Positions 16,024 through 24,526 of a DNA stretch of 64,000 nucleotides are shown here, piece after piece. The position numbers and the translations under genes are program-made. Within the stretch, counting starts at the first letter, position 1. Each line of letters begins with the position of its first letter. Location of the stretch: assembly GCF_004403515.1 (NCBI RefSeq), contig NZ_SOHH01000053.1:1-64000 (forward strand), read 5' to 3'. The notes under the pieces were generated by a model. That model had not been told where the DNA came from. It saw nothing but the letters and a program-made list of their open reading frames with translations, and did not search any database. The DNA is from Cryobacterium fucosi (GTDB lineage Bacteria; Actinomycetota; Actinomycetes; Actinomycetales; Microbacteriaceae).

Positions 16024-16070
16024 AACCTGTAAACCCGAAATGCAGGGAATGCCCGTGATCACGTCCTTGA
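16024..16070 (+). promoter_or_regulatory. second conserved leader block, upstream of the sugar transferase
   Basis: AACCTGTA...CCCGAAATGCAGGGAA...CGTGA. It aligns with 20525-20570 upstream of the Wzz-like gene at about three of four positions over 46 nt, well outside coding sequence. Probably a shared promoter or RNA leader element. Confidence 0.45.
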
Positions 16071-16179
16071 CGTGTCGACTCTTTCGTCGACCCAAAAAAA
16101 TACCCGGCTCCACCCAAGTCGGCAACCAACACCCGAATAGTCGCCTCTCGCGCCTCCTCCCCCCGGAGGCGGGTTCGCG

Positions 16180-17727
16180 ATGACCACTGCCAGAACGCAT
16201 CTGCCGGCGGCCGGCTTGTCGGCCATCGGGCAACGCGCCCGGCTGAGGCTCATCGACCCGGTGGAGACTCCCGTGCGGGGGGTCTTTGCGGATTCGCAAA
16301 CCTCCGGTCTGGTCTGGGCCAAACGGTACCGTTCCAAGCTGAGGATCAGCGACATCAGCATCATCGTGATTGCCGTCGGCATCGTCTTTGTCGCGCGGTT
16401 CGGCACCGAAGCGGCCGTCGTCGCGGCCGGCCCCCTCCGGATCGACTACTGGGTTGTCGCCGTGACGGTCGTGTCGATCTGGATCGTCACGCTCGGCGCG
16501 TTCCACACGCGTGATTCCCGGGTGATCGGGGTGGGAGCCGCCGAATACCGCCAGGTGGTCAACGCGAGCGGCCTGGCCTTCGGCCTGCTCGCCACCGCCT
16601 TCCTGGTCTTCCAGATCGATATCGCCCGGAGCTTCTTCATCTTCGCCCTGCCTCTCGGCATGGTCGGGCTCACGGTCGAGCGATGGCTCTGGCGGAAGTG
16701 GCTTCTCCACCAACGTCATTTCGGGCATTACCTCTCCCGAGTCATCGTGGTCGGCAGCAGGGACGATGTGGAATACGTCGTCCGCCAGATCGCCGAGAAA
16801 TCGGGTGCGGCCTACCACGTCGAGGGTGTGGCCCTCGAAGACGGCGACACGACGGGCATCCTCTCCCGCGGCAATCGGATTCCCGTCGTCGCCGACTCCG
16901 TCCATGTGGCGGATGCGGCGGCGTCCATGGGAGTCGACGCGGTCATCGTGGCCGGTCATCCCCGCGGCGGCAGCACGTTCATCCGGAATCTCGGCTGGGA
17001 CCTCGAAGGAACCTCGGCGGAGCTGGTGCTCTCCAGTCGGTTGACGGATGTCGCCGGCCCCCGAATCCATTTCCGCCCGGTGGAAGGCCTTCCGCTCATC
17101 CACGTGGAGATTCCCCACTTCGAGGGCACGAGGCACGTGCTCAAGAGAACCCTCGACGTCGTCGCCGCCGGTTTCGGCCTGATCCTGATCGCGCCCCTGC
17201 TGGCGGTGATCGCGATCCTGGTCAAGACGGACACCCCCGGCCCGGCACTGTTCCGGCAGGAACGTTGTGGGCGAAACCAGCAGACGTTCCAGATGCTCAA
17301 GTTCCGTTCGATGGTCCAGACAGCCGAGACGGACCTCGCCGGGCTGCTCGACAAGAACGAGGGCTCCGGGGTTCTGTTCAAGATCCGCAACGATCCCCGC
17401 GTGACTCGGGTGGGCCGGGTCCTCCGCAAGTACTCGCTCGATGAGCTGCCCCAGCTCTGGAATGTCCTCGTCGGAGAAATGAGCCTGGTCGGTCCTCGAC
17501 CCCCTCTGCCGATCGAGGTGGACGGCTACGAACGGCATGTGCACCGGCGGCTCTACATCAAACCGGGGCTCACCGGCATGTGGCAGGTCAACGGGCGGTC
17601 GGATCTCGACTGGGATGAAAGCGTGCGTCTCGACCTCTATTACGTGGAGAACTGGTCGCTGGCCGGCGATCTCATGATCCTGTGGCGAACGCTTCGCGTG
17701 CTCACCCATCCCTCGGGGGCCTACTAG
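16180..17727 (+). CDS. polyprenyl-phosphate glycosyl-1-phosphate transferase (WbaP/CpsE-like)
   Basis: 515 residues. An N-terminal membrane region of four to five helices (about 60-170) is followed by a Rossmann-like CoA-binding-type domain (about 190-300) and a C-terminal bacterial sugar-transferase domain. The last has KRTLDVVAAGFGLILIAPLL, FRQERCGRNQQTFQMLKFRS, SLDELPQLWNVL, MSLVGPRPPLP and KPGLTGMWQVNGRSD. It starts repeat-unit assembly by moving sugar-1-phosphate from a UDP-sugar to undecaprenyl phosphate at the membrane. GGAGG lies about 10 nt before the ATG. It is the first gene of a plus-strand unit with the acetyltransferase behind it. Confidence 0.92.
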   Translation: MTTARTHLPAAGLSAIGQRARLRLIDPVETPVRGVFADSQTSGLVWAKRYRSKLRISDISIIVIAVGIVFVARFGTEAAVVAAGPLRIDYWVVAVTVVSIWIVTLGAFHTRDSRVIGVGAAEYRQVVNASGLAFGLLATAFLVFQIDIARSFFIFALPLGMVGLTVERWLWRKWLLHQRHFGHYLSRVIVVGSRDDVEYVVRQIAEKSGAAYHVEGVALEDGDTTGILSRGNRIPVVADSVHVADAAASMGVDAVIVAGHPRGGSTFIRNLGWDLEGTSAELVLSSRLTDVAGPRIHFRPVEGLPLIHVEIPHFEGTRHVLKRTLDVVAAGFGLILIAPLLAVIAILVKTDTPGPALFRQERCGRNQQTFQMLKFRSMVQTAETDLAGLLDKNEGSGVLFKIRNDPRVTRVGRVLRKYSLDELPQLWNVLVGEMSLVGPRPPLPIEVDGYERHVHRRLYIKPGLTGMWQVNGRSDLDWDESVRLDLYYVENWSLAGDLMILWRTLRVLTHPSGAY

Positions 17728-17778
17728 TGGGCAGGTCGGTGGGGAACAATGAGTGATCGACTCGTTGGGGGATCACAG

Positions 17779-18384
17779 ATGATTCAGGAAAGCCGCATTG
17801 CCCCCACGGCGGACGTGGACCCGCTCGCCACGATCGGAGACGGCACGACCATCTGGCACCTGGCCCAGGTGAGGGAACACGCCACGGTGGGTCCCGGATG
17901 CACGTTGGGCCGTGGTGCGTACATCGGTCCGGGCGTCATCCTCGGCTCCAATTGCAAGGTGCAGAACTACGCGCTCCTCTATGAGCCGGCCATGCTCGAG
18001 GACGGGGTCTTCATCGGCCCGGCGGTCGTCTTCACCAATGACGAATTCCCCCGGGCGATCAATCCCGACGGCACGCTCAAGAGCGCCGATGACTGGCACG
18101 CGGTCGGGGTGACGGTCGGCATGGGCGCATCGGTCGGCGCGCGCGCCGTCTGTATCGCGCCGGTCAGGATCGGGCGCTGGGCGCTGGTCGCGGCCGGCGC
18201 CGTCGTCACCAGGGACGTCCCCGACCACGCCATTGTGGCGGGCGTGCCCGCACGTCAGGTCGGCTGGGTCGGCACCGCAGGTATTCCGCTCGTCCGGGCC
18301 GGGGACCTCTACAGGTGCCCATCCACCGGCATCACCTATCGCGAGGTGGACGGCCGGCTCTCGCCTGCCTCCACGGAGACCTGA
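17779..18384 (+). CDS. left-handed beta-helix sugar N-acetyltransferase (WbpD/WlbB-like)
   Basis: 201 residues of hexapeptide repeats (IGDGTTIWHLAQVREHATVG, IGPGVILGSNCKVQNYALLY), with the FTNDEFPRA loop and ending VVTRDVPDHAIVAGVPARQV. This matches acetyltransferases that acetylate the 3-amino group of UDP-2-acetamido-3-amino-glucuronate. The MocA-type dehydrogenase and DegT aminotransferase encoded at 44304 and 40409 or 42161 could provide its substrate. ATG 17779 has GGGGGA 6 nt upstream and gives the family's usual N-terminus; ATG 17749 is an alternative. Confidence 0.82.
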   Translation: MIQESRIAPTADVDPLATIGDGTTIWHLAQVREHATVGPGCTLGRGAYIGPGVILGSNCKVQNYALLYEPAMLEDGVFIGPAVVFTNDEFPRAINPDGTLKSADDWHAVGVTVGMGASVGARAVCIAPVRIGRWALVAAGAVVTRDVPDHAIVAGVPARQVGWVGTAGIPLVRAGDLYRCPSTGITYREVDGRLSPASTET

Positions 18385-18386
18385 CC

Positions 18387-19088
18387 ATGCGCCGCAAACT
18401 CGTCACCGGCATCACCATCACCGCCGTCATCCTCGCGGCGGTCGGGGCGCTTGTCCTCCAGCAATCCAGCACACAGATCAGCCCCGCGGCTGTGTCGAGA
18501 TCGGTCGAGGACGGCCTGCCACCGTCCGCATCCAGTCCGAGATCCCCGGCGACGACCCCGCCGGGAGCCGTGCCGGCACCGAAGCAGGGACCGCCTTCGA
18601 CGGCTGTTCCGTCGCCGAAGAAGACCGTCGAACCGGGCGAAGCCGATCCGGTCGAACCGCGCGAAGCCGATCCGGTCGCACCGGACGCCGGGCCCGGCAC
18701 CCTGCCGGATTCCAAGCCTCTCGCGGCCCTGGTGACGTTGCCCCTGCCTGACACCGCGAGCGCAGTCGGGTCGATTGTGGCCGGGTTCCCGACTCGCGTC
18801 ATCCCCGAGGCACCGCATTCGTCGGTCGGGACGAGCTCGGTTGCGGCCGAAGGCTCCCACCTGCAGGCCACCCTGGCGGCACAGACGACTCTCACCGTCG
18901 TCGAGGTGATGGATTTCTACCGCACCGCCCTGGCAAAACTCGGCCTGTACGACACACCGGCACCGGCCCTCGACGGGTCCACGGCGCTCACGTTCAACCG
19001 CGGGAACAACACCGTCACGATCAGCGTGACAGCGATTGACGGGGGATCCCGCTACGTGGTCTTCGGCGCCTTCTCGGCATCGACCTGA
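18387..19088 (+). CDS. secreted or membrane-anchored Pro-rich protein
   Basis: 233 residues. A single N-terminal membrane helix (residues ~5-26: LVTGITITAVILAAVGALVL) is followed by a long Pro/Ala/Glu-rich linker with a repeated EADPVEP motif (residues 75-100) and a globular C-terminal domain (about 105-233) including MDFYRTALAKLGLYD and FNRGNNTVTISVT. That C-terminal pattern resembles small domains of secreted actinobacterial proteins. It begins 2 nt after the acetyltransferase stop, so is co-transcribed. Role in polysaccharide export or anchoring is unknown. Confidence 0.65.
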   Translation: MRRKLVTGITITAVILAAVGALVLQQSSTQISPAAVSRSVEDGLPPSASSPRSPATTPPGAVPAPKQGPPSTAVPSPKKTVEPGEADPVEPREADPVAPDAGPGTLPDSKPLAALVTLPLPDTASAVGSIVAGFPTRVIPEAPHSSVGTSSVAAEGSHLQATLAAQTTLTVVEVMDFYRTALAKLGLYDTPAPALDGSTALTFNRGNNTVTISVTAIDGGSRYVVFGAFSAST

Positions 19089-19131
19089 TCAATCGACCTG
19101 ACCAGGAGCCGCAAGTCGAGCCGGATCCAGT

Positions 19132-20325
19132 TCAGTATTCCGCGTCGTCGACGATCGTGGCGATGTGGCGGGCGATCTCGAGTGAACTGGTCGCCGCGGG
19201 CGACGGCGCGTTGAGCACGTGGACCTGCCTGAGCGCTCGCTGGATGACGAAGTCGTCGGCCAGGGCCCCGTTGGGGCGGACGGCCTGAGCTCTCACCCCC
19301 GCTCCCGCCCGCACGATATCGCCGCGCCCGATCTCGGGAACCATCCGGGCGAGGCTCCGGGCGAACAGGCGCTGCGAGAATGAGCGGGCCACCTCACCGA
19401 CCCCCGTCCCGATATTGCGCCTCGCCATCCGGAGAAACCCCGGATAGGTGAGTGATTCGATCGCATCGCGCAGGTTGACCGTCCGCCAGTCGTACCCCTC
19501 CCGCGCGAGGGCGAGAACGGCGTTCGGCCCGGCATGGACAGAGCCGTCGATCATCCGCGTGAGGTGCACTCCGAGGAAGGGCAGCGCCGGGTCGGGGACC
19601 GGATAGATGAGACCTCTGACCAGGGCACGTTTTTCCGGAATGAGTTCGTAGTACTCGCCGCGGAAGGGAACGATGCGTACCTCCGGGGTGATTCCGGCGA
19701 GGGCCGCGACGCGGTCCGCATGAAGGCCCGCGCAATTGATGAGCAGCCCGCCCCTCACGCTGCCGCCTGCATGGCCGACAGTCACACCGCTCCCATCGAC
19801 CCGGATGCTCTCCACGCGCGCACCGAGCAGGAGCCGAGCCCCGTTCTCCGCTGCCTTCCGGGCAAGAACACGGCTCACGCCTCCGTAGTCGATGATGCCG
19901 GTGGCCTCGACCCTGAGCGCCTTGACAGCCCTGAGATGCGGTTCGAAGTCGAGTGTCTCCTCGGCCGACAGCACCCTCGTGACCACTGCGTTGGCCGTTG
20001 CCCTCTCCTGCAGGGCGTCCAGGCGTGGGACTTCCTCCGGGGCGACGGCGACGATCAGCTTCCCGCACCGTTGGTACGGGATCCCGTTCTCGAGCGCGAA
20101 ATCGGCCATCGACCGGTTGCCCGCCGTACACAGGCGCGCCTTGAGCGATCCCGCCGCGTAGTACGGCCCGGCATGGACGACGCCGGAGTTGTGGCCGGTC
20201 TGGTGAGCCGCCCAGCCTGATTCCTTCTCGAGCAACGTCACAATCGTCCCGTTTCGAGACAGCCGTTCCGCGACCGCCAGCCCGAGGATCCCCCCGCCGA
20301 TCACGATGACGGACGCTCGTGCCAT
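19132..20325 (-). CDS. lhgO: L-2-hydroxyglutarate oxidase/dehydrogenase
   Basis: 397 residues. An N-terminal FAD-binding Rossmann motif (VIVIGGGILGLAVAERLSRN) starts it, followed by HQTGHNSGVVHAGPYYAAGS, typical of LhgO. The C-terminus has the conserved GAGVRAQAVRPNGALADDF. It oxidises L-2-hydroxyglutarate to 2-oxoglutarate with electrons going to the respiratory chain. GGAGGGG precedes ATG 20325. It sits alone on the minus strand between polysaccharide genes, with its 3' end facing the secreted-protein gene, so it is probably a metabolic insertion rather than part of the pathway. Confidence 0.9.
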   Translation of the reverse strand: MARASVIVIGGGILGLAVAERLSRNGTIVTLLEKESGWAAHQTGHNSGVVHAGPYYAAGSLKARLCTAGNRSMADFALENGIPYQRCGKLIVAVAPEEVPRLDALQERATANAVVTRVLSAEETLDFEPHLRAVKALRVEATGIIDYGGVSRVLARKAAENGARLLLGARVESIRVDGSGVTVGHAGGSVRGGLLINCAGLHADRVAALAGITPEVRIVPFRGEYYELIPEKRALVRGLIYPVPDPALPFLGVHLTRMIDGSVHAGPNAVLALAREGYDWRTVNLRDAIESLTYPGFLRMARRNIGTGVGEVARSFSQRLFARSLARMVPEIGRGDIVRAGAGVRAQAVRPNGALADDFVIQRALRQVHVLNAPSPAATSSLEIARHIATIVDDAEY

Positions 20326-20456
20326 GGATCCCCCTCCCGGGTTGAGCGGCGGCGATTCGGGTGTCGCCCCTGAAGAGCCATCATGCCACCCGAGACTGCA
20401 CGACCACCCGGATGGCGGAGCCACTCTGCACCCCCCTAAAGGGCTACAGCGGTCGG

Positions 20457-20478
20457 CACCGAATGGGGATATCGTCGG
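20457..20478 (+). promoter_or_regulatory. EPS leader palindrome, copy B
   Basis: CACCGAATGGGGATATCGTCGG, written as two parts CACCGAATGGGG and ATATCGTCGG, 222 nt before the Wzz-like gene. It matches copy A at 14 of the 17 positions from CCGAAT through TCG. Confidence 0.5.
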
Positions 20479-20524
20479 CAATCAGAACCGAAATCAATCA
20501 CCGCCGCACAGCGCTCCCGCATTG

Positions 20525-20570
20525 CACCTGTACCCCGAACTGCAGGGAACTATCGTGACTTCGTCCTCGC
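20525..20570 (+). promoter_or_regulatory. second conserved leader block, upstream of the Wzz-like gene
   Basis: CACCTGTA-CCCCGAACTGCAGGGAA-CTATCGTGA pairs with the block at 16024-16070. It contains the near-palindrome CTGCAG. Confidence 0.45.
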
Positions 20571-20700
20571 TCGGTCTGCCCTGCTACCGGCCCAGGTTCC
20601 TCACCTGCCCTCCGGAGCGCTTGGCGCCGCTCGCCACTCCCCGGATCCACGGTGCGCCGGGCGGTATGGCGCTCGGCCATGTCGGATCCGGCGGTCGCCG

Positions 20701-21402
20701 ATGACCTTTCGCGAAATTCTGTCCGCAATGCTCCGGCGCTGGGTCATTCCGCTCACGCTCGTCGCGTGCGCCACGCTCGTCACGGTGGTTCTGGCACGTG
20801 ATGGAGGTGTGTACACCACCACGACGGTGGTGTCGTTCATGCGTCCCGACACGACGAGCCTGTCGCCCAATGGATCAAACGACTTGAGCGTCATCGCATT
20901 CGCGGGGGCCGTGGTGCAGGCGATCAACAACGGCCGACCCCCTGAACGGTATTCGACCGATGAAGCCCCGTACTACGGCGCTGGGGTTCGCGAAGGGGTA
21001 CTCGTCGCGTTGGCGAACTCGGGCAATCAGTGGGTGTCGACCTTCACCCGGTCGGACGTCGAAATCCGCGTCGTCGGGCGTTCATTCGACTGGGTCGAGG
21101 CGAGGCAGAACGAGCTGGTCGACAAGGTCTTGAGCATCGCCAGCTCCCAACAGGTCACATTGGCGAGGTCGTCACAAGACCGGATCACGGCGACAGTGGT
21201 GCCCCTCACCAGGCAGATCGAGCACATTACCGCCTCTCGAACCAGTCAACTTGCCGCCGGCGCCGCGATGCTCGCCGCCGCCGTGACAGTGGGCGCGTGG
21301 GGTTCCGTCACCGCCGATCGTCTGCTGACGAAGCGGCGAGCGGCGGCCACCGCGAGGTCATCGCGCGTGTCCGGTCCAGTGCAGGCAGGAGCCACATCGT
21401 GA
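20701..21402 (+). CDS. Wzz-like chain-length/export protein, first of two
   Basis: 233 residues with the two-helix topology of polysaccharide co-polymerases: membrane helix at ~15-32 (VIPLTLVACATLVTVVLA), a periplasmic-side domain of ~150 residues, and a second helix at ~185-205 (LAAGAAMLAAAVTVGAWG). The C-terminal tail is short and basic. It lacks a tyrosine-kinase domain. Such proteins set chain length with the polymerase and flippase. The stop overlaps the next start by 4 nt (GTGA). Confidence 0.7.
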   Translation: MTFREILSAMLRRWVIPLTLVACATLVTVVLARDGGVYTTTTVVSFMRPDTTSLSPNGSNDLSVIAFAGAVVQAINNGRPPERYSTDEAPYYGAGVREGVLVALANSGNQWVSTFTRSDVEIRVVGRSFDWVEARQNELVDKVLSIASSQQVTLARSSQDRITATVVPLTRQIEHITASRTSQLAAGAAMLAAAVTVGAWGSVTADRLLTKRRAAATARSSRVSGPVQAGATS

Positions 21403-22172
21403 AGTTCACCGAAACGCTTCGCAAACTCTGGAGACGGTGGTACATCGTTCTCCCGGGGATCATCGTCGCCGCGGCGGCCGCGGCAGGTGTGTGGAACGTG
21501 ATTCCCCCGGGATACGAGCGTACCGCGACGCAACTGCTGATCCCCGGTGCCGCCAGCATGCCGGATGGTGCGAATCCATACCTGTTCCTTGGCGGCCTGG
21601 CGCCGGCCGCCGACGTGCTCGTGCGTGCGATCGGCTCGGAGAACGTCCTCAACGAAGTGGTCACGGACCACCCCGGCGTGAAGATCGAGATCTCCCGCGA
21701 CACGACGACCGCGGGCCCTGTCATCCTCATCGTCGTGACGGCGCCCAGCGACCCCGCCGCGGAGCAGGTGCTCGGACTGCTCGTCGACCGCACGGCGACA
21801 GTGCTCAAGGATCTCCAGAGGACGGAGAACATACCGGTGAACAACCGCGTGACTGTTCTGCCGATCACGGTGGACACGCAGAGTGTCCTTCAGCAGCGGA
21901 GTCGACTGATCGGATCCGCCGGTGCCGGAATCGTCGGCGTCGTGCTCACGCTGCTTGTCGCCGGCCTCGTCGACGGATTCAGCGTGAAACGGCGGCGGCG
22001 CACGAGGGCGAGCAGCAGAGGAGAGGTCACCGATCCGCTGCCGGAGTCTCCCCGCTCGTCGGGCGCAACCGGCTCGCCTGCGACGTCACCCGAGCCGTCC
22101 ACGCCGTTCGACGAGTCGCCCTACGACGAGGAGCGAGCTCCGGTTGTGCCTGCCGTCCAACGTGCGCGGTGA
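21399..22172 (+). CDS. Wzz-like chain-length/export protein, second of two
   Basis: 257 residues from GTG 21399. Helix ~17-35 (IVLPGIIVAAAAAAGVW), an external domain with YERTATQLLIPGA, then a second helix ~175-195 (AGAGIVGVVLTLLVAGLVDG). The cytoplasmic tail is long, Pro/Ser-rich and acidic (PLPESPRSSGATGSPATSP). No kinase motif. It may form a hetero-oligomer with the preceding protein. A frame at 21030-22172 that starts further upstream overlaps the first gene and is not the real start. Confidence 0.7.
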   Translation: MKFTETLRKLWRRWYIVLPGIIVAAAAAAGVWNVIPPGYERTATQLLIPGAASMPDGANPYLFLGGLAPAADVLVRAIGSENVLNEVVTDHPGVKIEISRDTTTAGPVILIVVTAPSDPAAEQVLGLLVDRTATVLKDLQRTENIPVNNRVTVLPITVDTQSVLQQRSRLIGSAGAGIVGVVLTLLVAGLVDGFSVKRRRRTRASSRGEVTDPLPESPRSSGATGSPATSPEPSTPFDESPYDEERAPVVPAVQRAR

Positions 22173-22178
22173 GCCGGG

Positions 22179-23552
22179 ATGATCGCCGAGAGCTCGTCAC
22201 AGGGCCCCTTTGCTGGCGTAGAGCGTCCTGGCGCCGGCGCCCGACGAGGGGCCGATGCGGTGACGATGCTCACGGTGTACGTGGTGTTGCTCCTGGCGAT
22301 ACCCTCGGGGGTCGTCGTCAGCGCGCTCGGCTCGCTCGGTAGCCCCTCCCTGATCTGGGGACTCGTGCTGTTGTGCTGGTGGACGGTTCACCGGCTGCAG
22401 GCGCAAGCATTCGACGCACGGGCGGTGTCACAACCGGTGAGGTTCGCATTCGTGGCATTCGTCGTGATTGTGCTCGTGAGCTTCGCGGCCGCCATGCTGC
22501 GCGGCCAGCCGACCGATCAGGTGAGTCCCGCGTTCACCGCACTGATGCGACTGCTGTCCTGGGCGGGAGTGCTGCTCGTCGCGGTCGATGGCATCCACAG
22601 GATGAACGATCTCGCGACCATGGTTCGTCGGATCGGAATCGGCGCCGGGTTGCTCGCGACGCTCGGCCTCCTGCAGTTCTTCACCGGACAGGGGATCGTC
22701 GATTTCTTTGGGACGATTCCGGGGCTGAGCATGGCCGGAGGAATTCAGGAGCGTGCGGGCGTGATCCGTTCCTCCGGAACGGCCATCCATCCGCTCGAAT
22801 ACGCGACCGCGATCAACGCCGCCCTTCCGCTCGTCATCGCCGCCGCGATCTCGCGTGGATTCCGATCGCGCCACGCTCAAGGCGGACTCTGGTGGTGGCT
22901 GCCCGTGGGTCTCATCTCGTTCTCGTCGTTGGTGGCCGTCTCCCGTTCGGCGATCATCGGATTCGCGGTGGCGGTGATCTCGATGATTCCTGCGATTCCC
23001 GCTCGGTACCGCGCCGCGGCGATCGGCGGCGGCGCCGTTGTCGCCGTGTTTGTCTTCGCGGCGCTCCCTGGCTTGCTGTCGACGACCGTCAACCTGTTTT
23101 CGGGTGCGGCAGACGATCCGAGTACTGAGTCCCGAACGAAGGGGCTGGAACGGATTCCCGAGTTCATGTCCACCTCTCCGCTGATCGGTTCCGGATTCGG
23201 CATGTTCCTGCCTCGGTACTACATTTTCGACAACCAATGGGTGCTGATCGCGATCGAGTTGGGCATCCTGGGCATTGTGGCCTTCGCCGCGTTCTTCATC
23301 TCGGGAATCTGGAGCGCCCGGCAGGCGCGACACTCCACTGAGTTCGACGTCCGGCTGCTGGGGCACGCACTCGGCGCATCCCTGTTCAATATCGCCGTGC
23401 TGTTCGTGTTCTTTGATGCGCTCTCGTTCCCGATCGCGGGCGGCATGCTGTTCCTCGTGGCGGGGCTGTGCGGGAACGTCCGCACCGTCGTCCTGGAGAT
23501 GGATCCGGCGGCGCCGCCACCATCGGGTCGCGAGAACACGGCTCGATCATGA
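22179..23552 (+). CDS. O-antigen ligase/polymerase-type membrane protein (Wzy-like)
   Basis: 457 residues, about 10-12 membrane helices. A long external loop around residues 290-340 contains STESRTKGLERIPEF and SPLIGSGFGMF; the IGxG element is typical of O-antigen polymerase/ligase proteins. It would join lipid-linked repeat units outside the membrane. It lies 6 nt after the Wzz-like gene and overlaps the next glycosyltransferase by 4 nt (ATGA), so it is part of one plus-strand unit. Confidence 0.85.
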   Translation: MIAESSSQGPFAGVERPGAGARRGADAVTMLTVYVVLLLAIPSGVVVSALGSLGSPSLIWGLVLLCWWTVHRLQAQAFDARAVSQPVRFAFVAFVVIVLVSFAAAMLRGQPTDQVSPAFTALMRLLSWAGVLLVAVDGIHRMNDLATMVRRIGIGAGLLATLGLLQFFTGQGIVDFFGTIPGLSMAGGIQERAGVIRSSGTAIHPLEYATAINAALPLVIAAAISRGFRSRHAQGGLWWWLPVGLISFSSLVAVSRSAIIGFAVAVISMIPAIPARYRAAAIGGGAVVAVFVFAALPGLLSTTVNLFSGAADDPSTESRTKGLERIPEFMSTSPLIGSGFGMFLPRYYIFDNQWVLIAIELGILGIVAFAAFFISGIWSARQARHSTEFDVRLLGHALGASLFNIAVLFVFFDALSFPIAGGMLFLVAGLCGNVRTVVLEMDPAAPPPSGRENTARS

Positions 23553-24520
23553 CGTATGACTCGAGCACCCCGGATGGCGGCCCGGAGCCGGACGAGCTGC
23601 CCCGTGCCGTGGAGCCGATGCCCCGTGACGTTGCAGCGGTCGTCGTCACCTACAACAGCGCACGCCACGTGGCCGCCCTCCTCGACAGCCTGCCCGACGC
23701 GTTCGGCGACCTCACCTATTCCGTTGTCGTGGTCGACAACGATTCGGCTGACGGGACGCCGGAGCTGCTCCATCGTCGGTCCGACTGCGATGTCGTGCGT
23801 GCGTCGAATGACGGCTACGCGGCCGGAATCAATCGTGCGGTGCTCGCCTCCCCCGAGGCGTCGACCATTCTCATCCTCAACCCCGATGCCACACTCGACC
23901 CTGACGCGGTGCCACGAATGCTTGAAGTGTTCCGACGACGGCACGACGCCGGTATCGTCGCGCCGCGCGTGCGCGAGAAAGATGGCAGCCTCTCCCCCAC
24001 GCTGCGGCGGGGACCGACGCTCGGCCGGGTCGGCGGGTTGAGCTTCACTGGCCTGCCGGTGTTCACCGAGCGGATCGAGATCCCGGGCGAGTACGAAGGC
24101 GAGCACGAGGTCGACTGGGCCGTGGGCGCGATCCTGCTCGTCGACCGACGGTGTTTCGATGCGCTCGGCGGCCTCGACGAGTCATTTTTTCTGTATTCGG
24201 AGGAGACCGATTTCAGCCTCAGGGCTCGGGACGCCGGTTGGACCACGGTCTATACGCCCCGAGCCGGTGCGATGCATGTCGGCGGGGGCTCGGGTGAGAG
24301 CGCGACAACGCATACGATGCAGATGCTCAACCGGGTTCGCCTGTATCGCCGTCGCGCTGGCGACCGGCGCGCGTGGCTCTACTTCGGCATGACGATCGTC
24401 GTCGAACTTCGGCGCGCGGTCCTCGGAGACCGGAAGTCCTGGTCGACGGTGCGTGCGTTGCTGCGGCCCTCGATCCGTCCCCCGCAGCTGGGCGCGAGCA
24501 CCGCGTTCCTGCCCGAGTAG
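23549..24520 (+). CDS. GT2 family glycosyltransferase (rhamnosyltransferase-like)
   Basis: 323 residues. VAAVVVTYNSARHVAALLDS starts the nucleotide-binding fold. VVDNDSADGTPELL and ILNPDATLDPDAV carry the metal-binding acidic residues, and LGGLDESFFLYSEETDFSLR is the acceptor/catalytic segment of rhamnosyltransferase-type GT2 enzymes. It would add a sugar to the lipid-linked repeat on the cytoplasmic face. It is last in the plus-strand unit and converges with the deacetylase gene. Confidence 0.87.
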   Translation: MTYDSSTPDGGPEPDELPRAVEPMPRDVAAVVVTYNSARHVAALLDSLPDAFGDLTYSVVVVDNDSADGTPELLHRRSDCDVVRASNDGYAAGINRAVLASPEASTILILNPDATLDPDAVPRMLEVFRRRHDAGIVAPRVREKDGSLSPTLRRGPTLGRVGGLSFTGLPVFTERIEIPGEYEGEHEVDWAVGAILLVDRRCFDALGGLDESFFLYSEETDFSLRARDAGWTTVYTPRAGAMHVGGGSGESATTHTMQMLNRVRLYRRRAGDRRAWLYFGMTIVVELRRAVLGDRKSWSTVRALLRPSIRPPQLGASTAFLPE

Positions 24521-24526
24521 CGGCGC

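Larger units (their letters stand above)
20326..20700. other. 375-bp divergent regulatory region
   Basis: Between lhgO (minus) and the Wzz-like operon (plus). It holds leader palindrome B and the second leader block. No gene is supported. Confidence 0.5.

Noticed and set aside
15964-17709. 581-residue minus-strand frame opposite the sugar transferase
   Set aside because: Highly charged, compositionally biased shadow; the plus-strand product is a recognised transferase.
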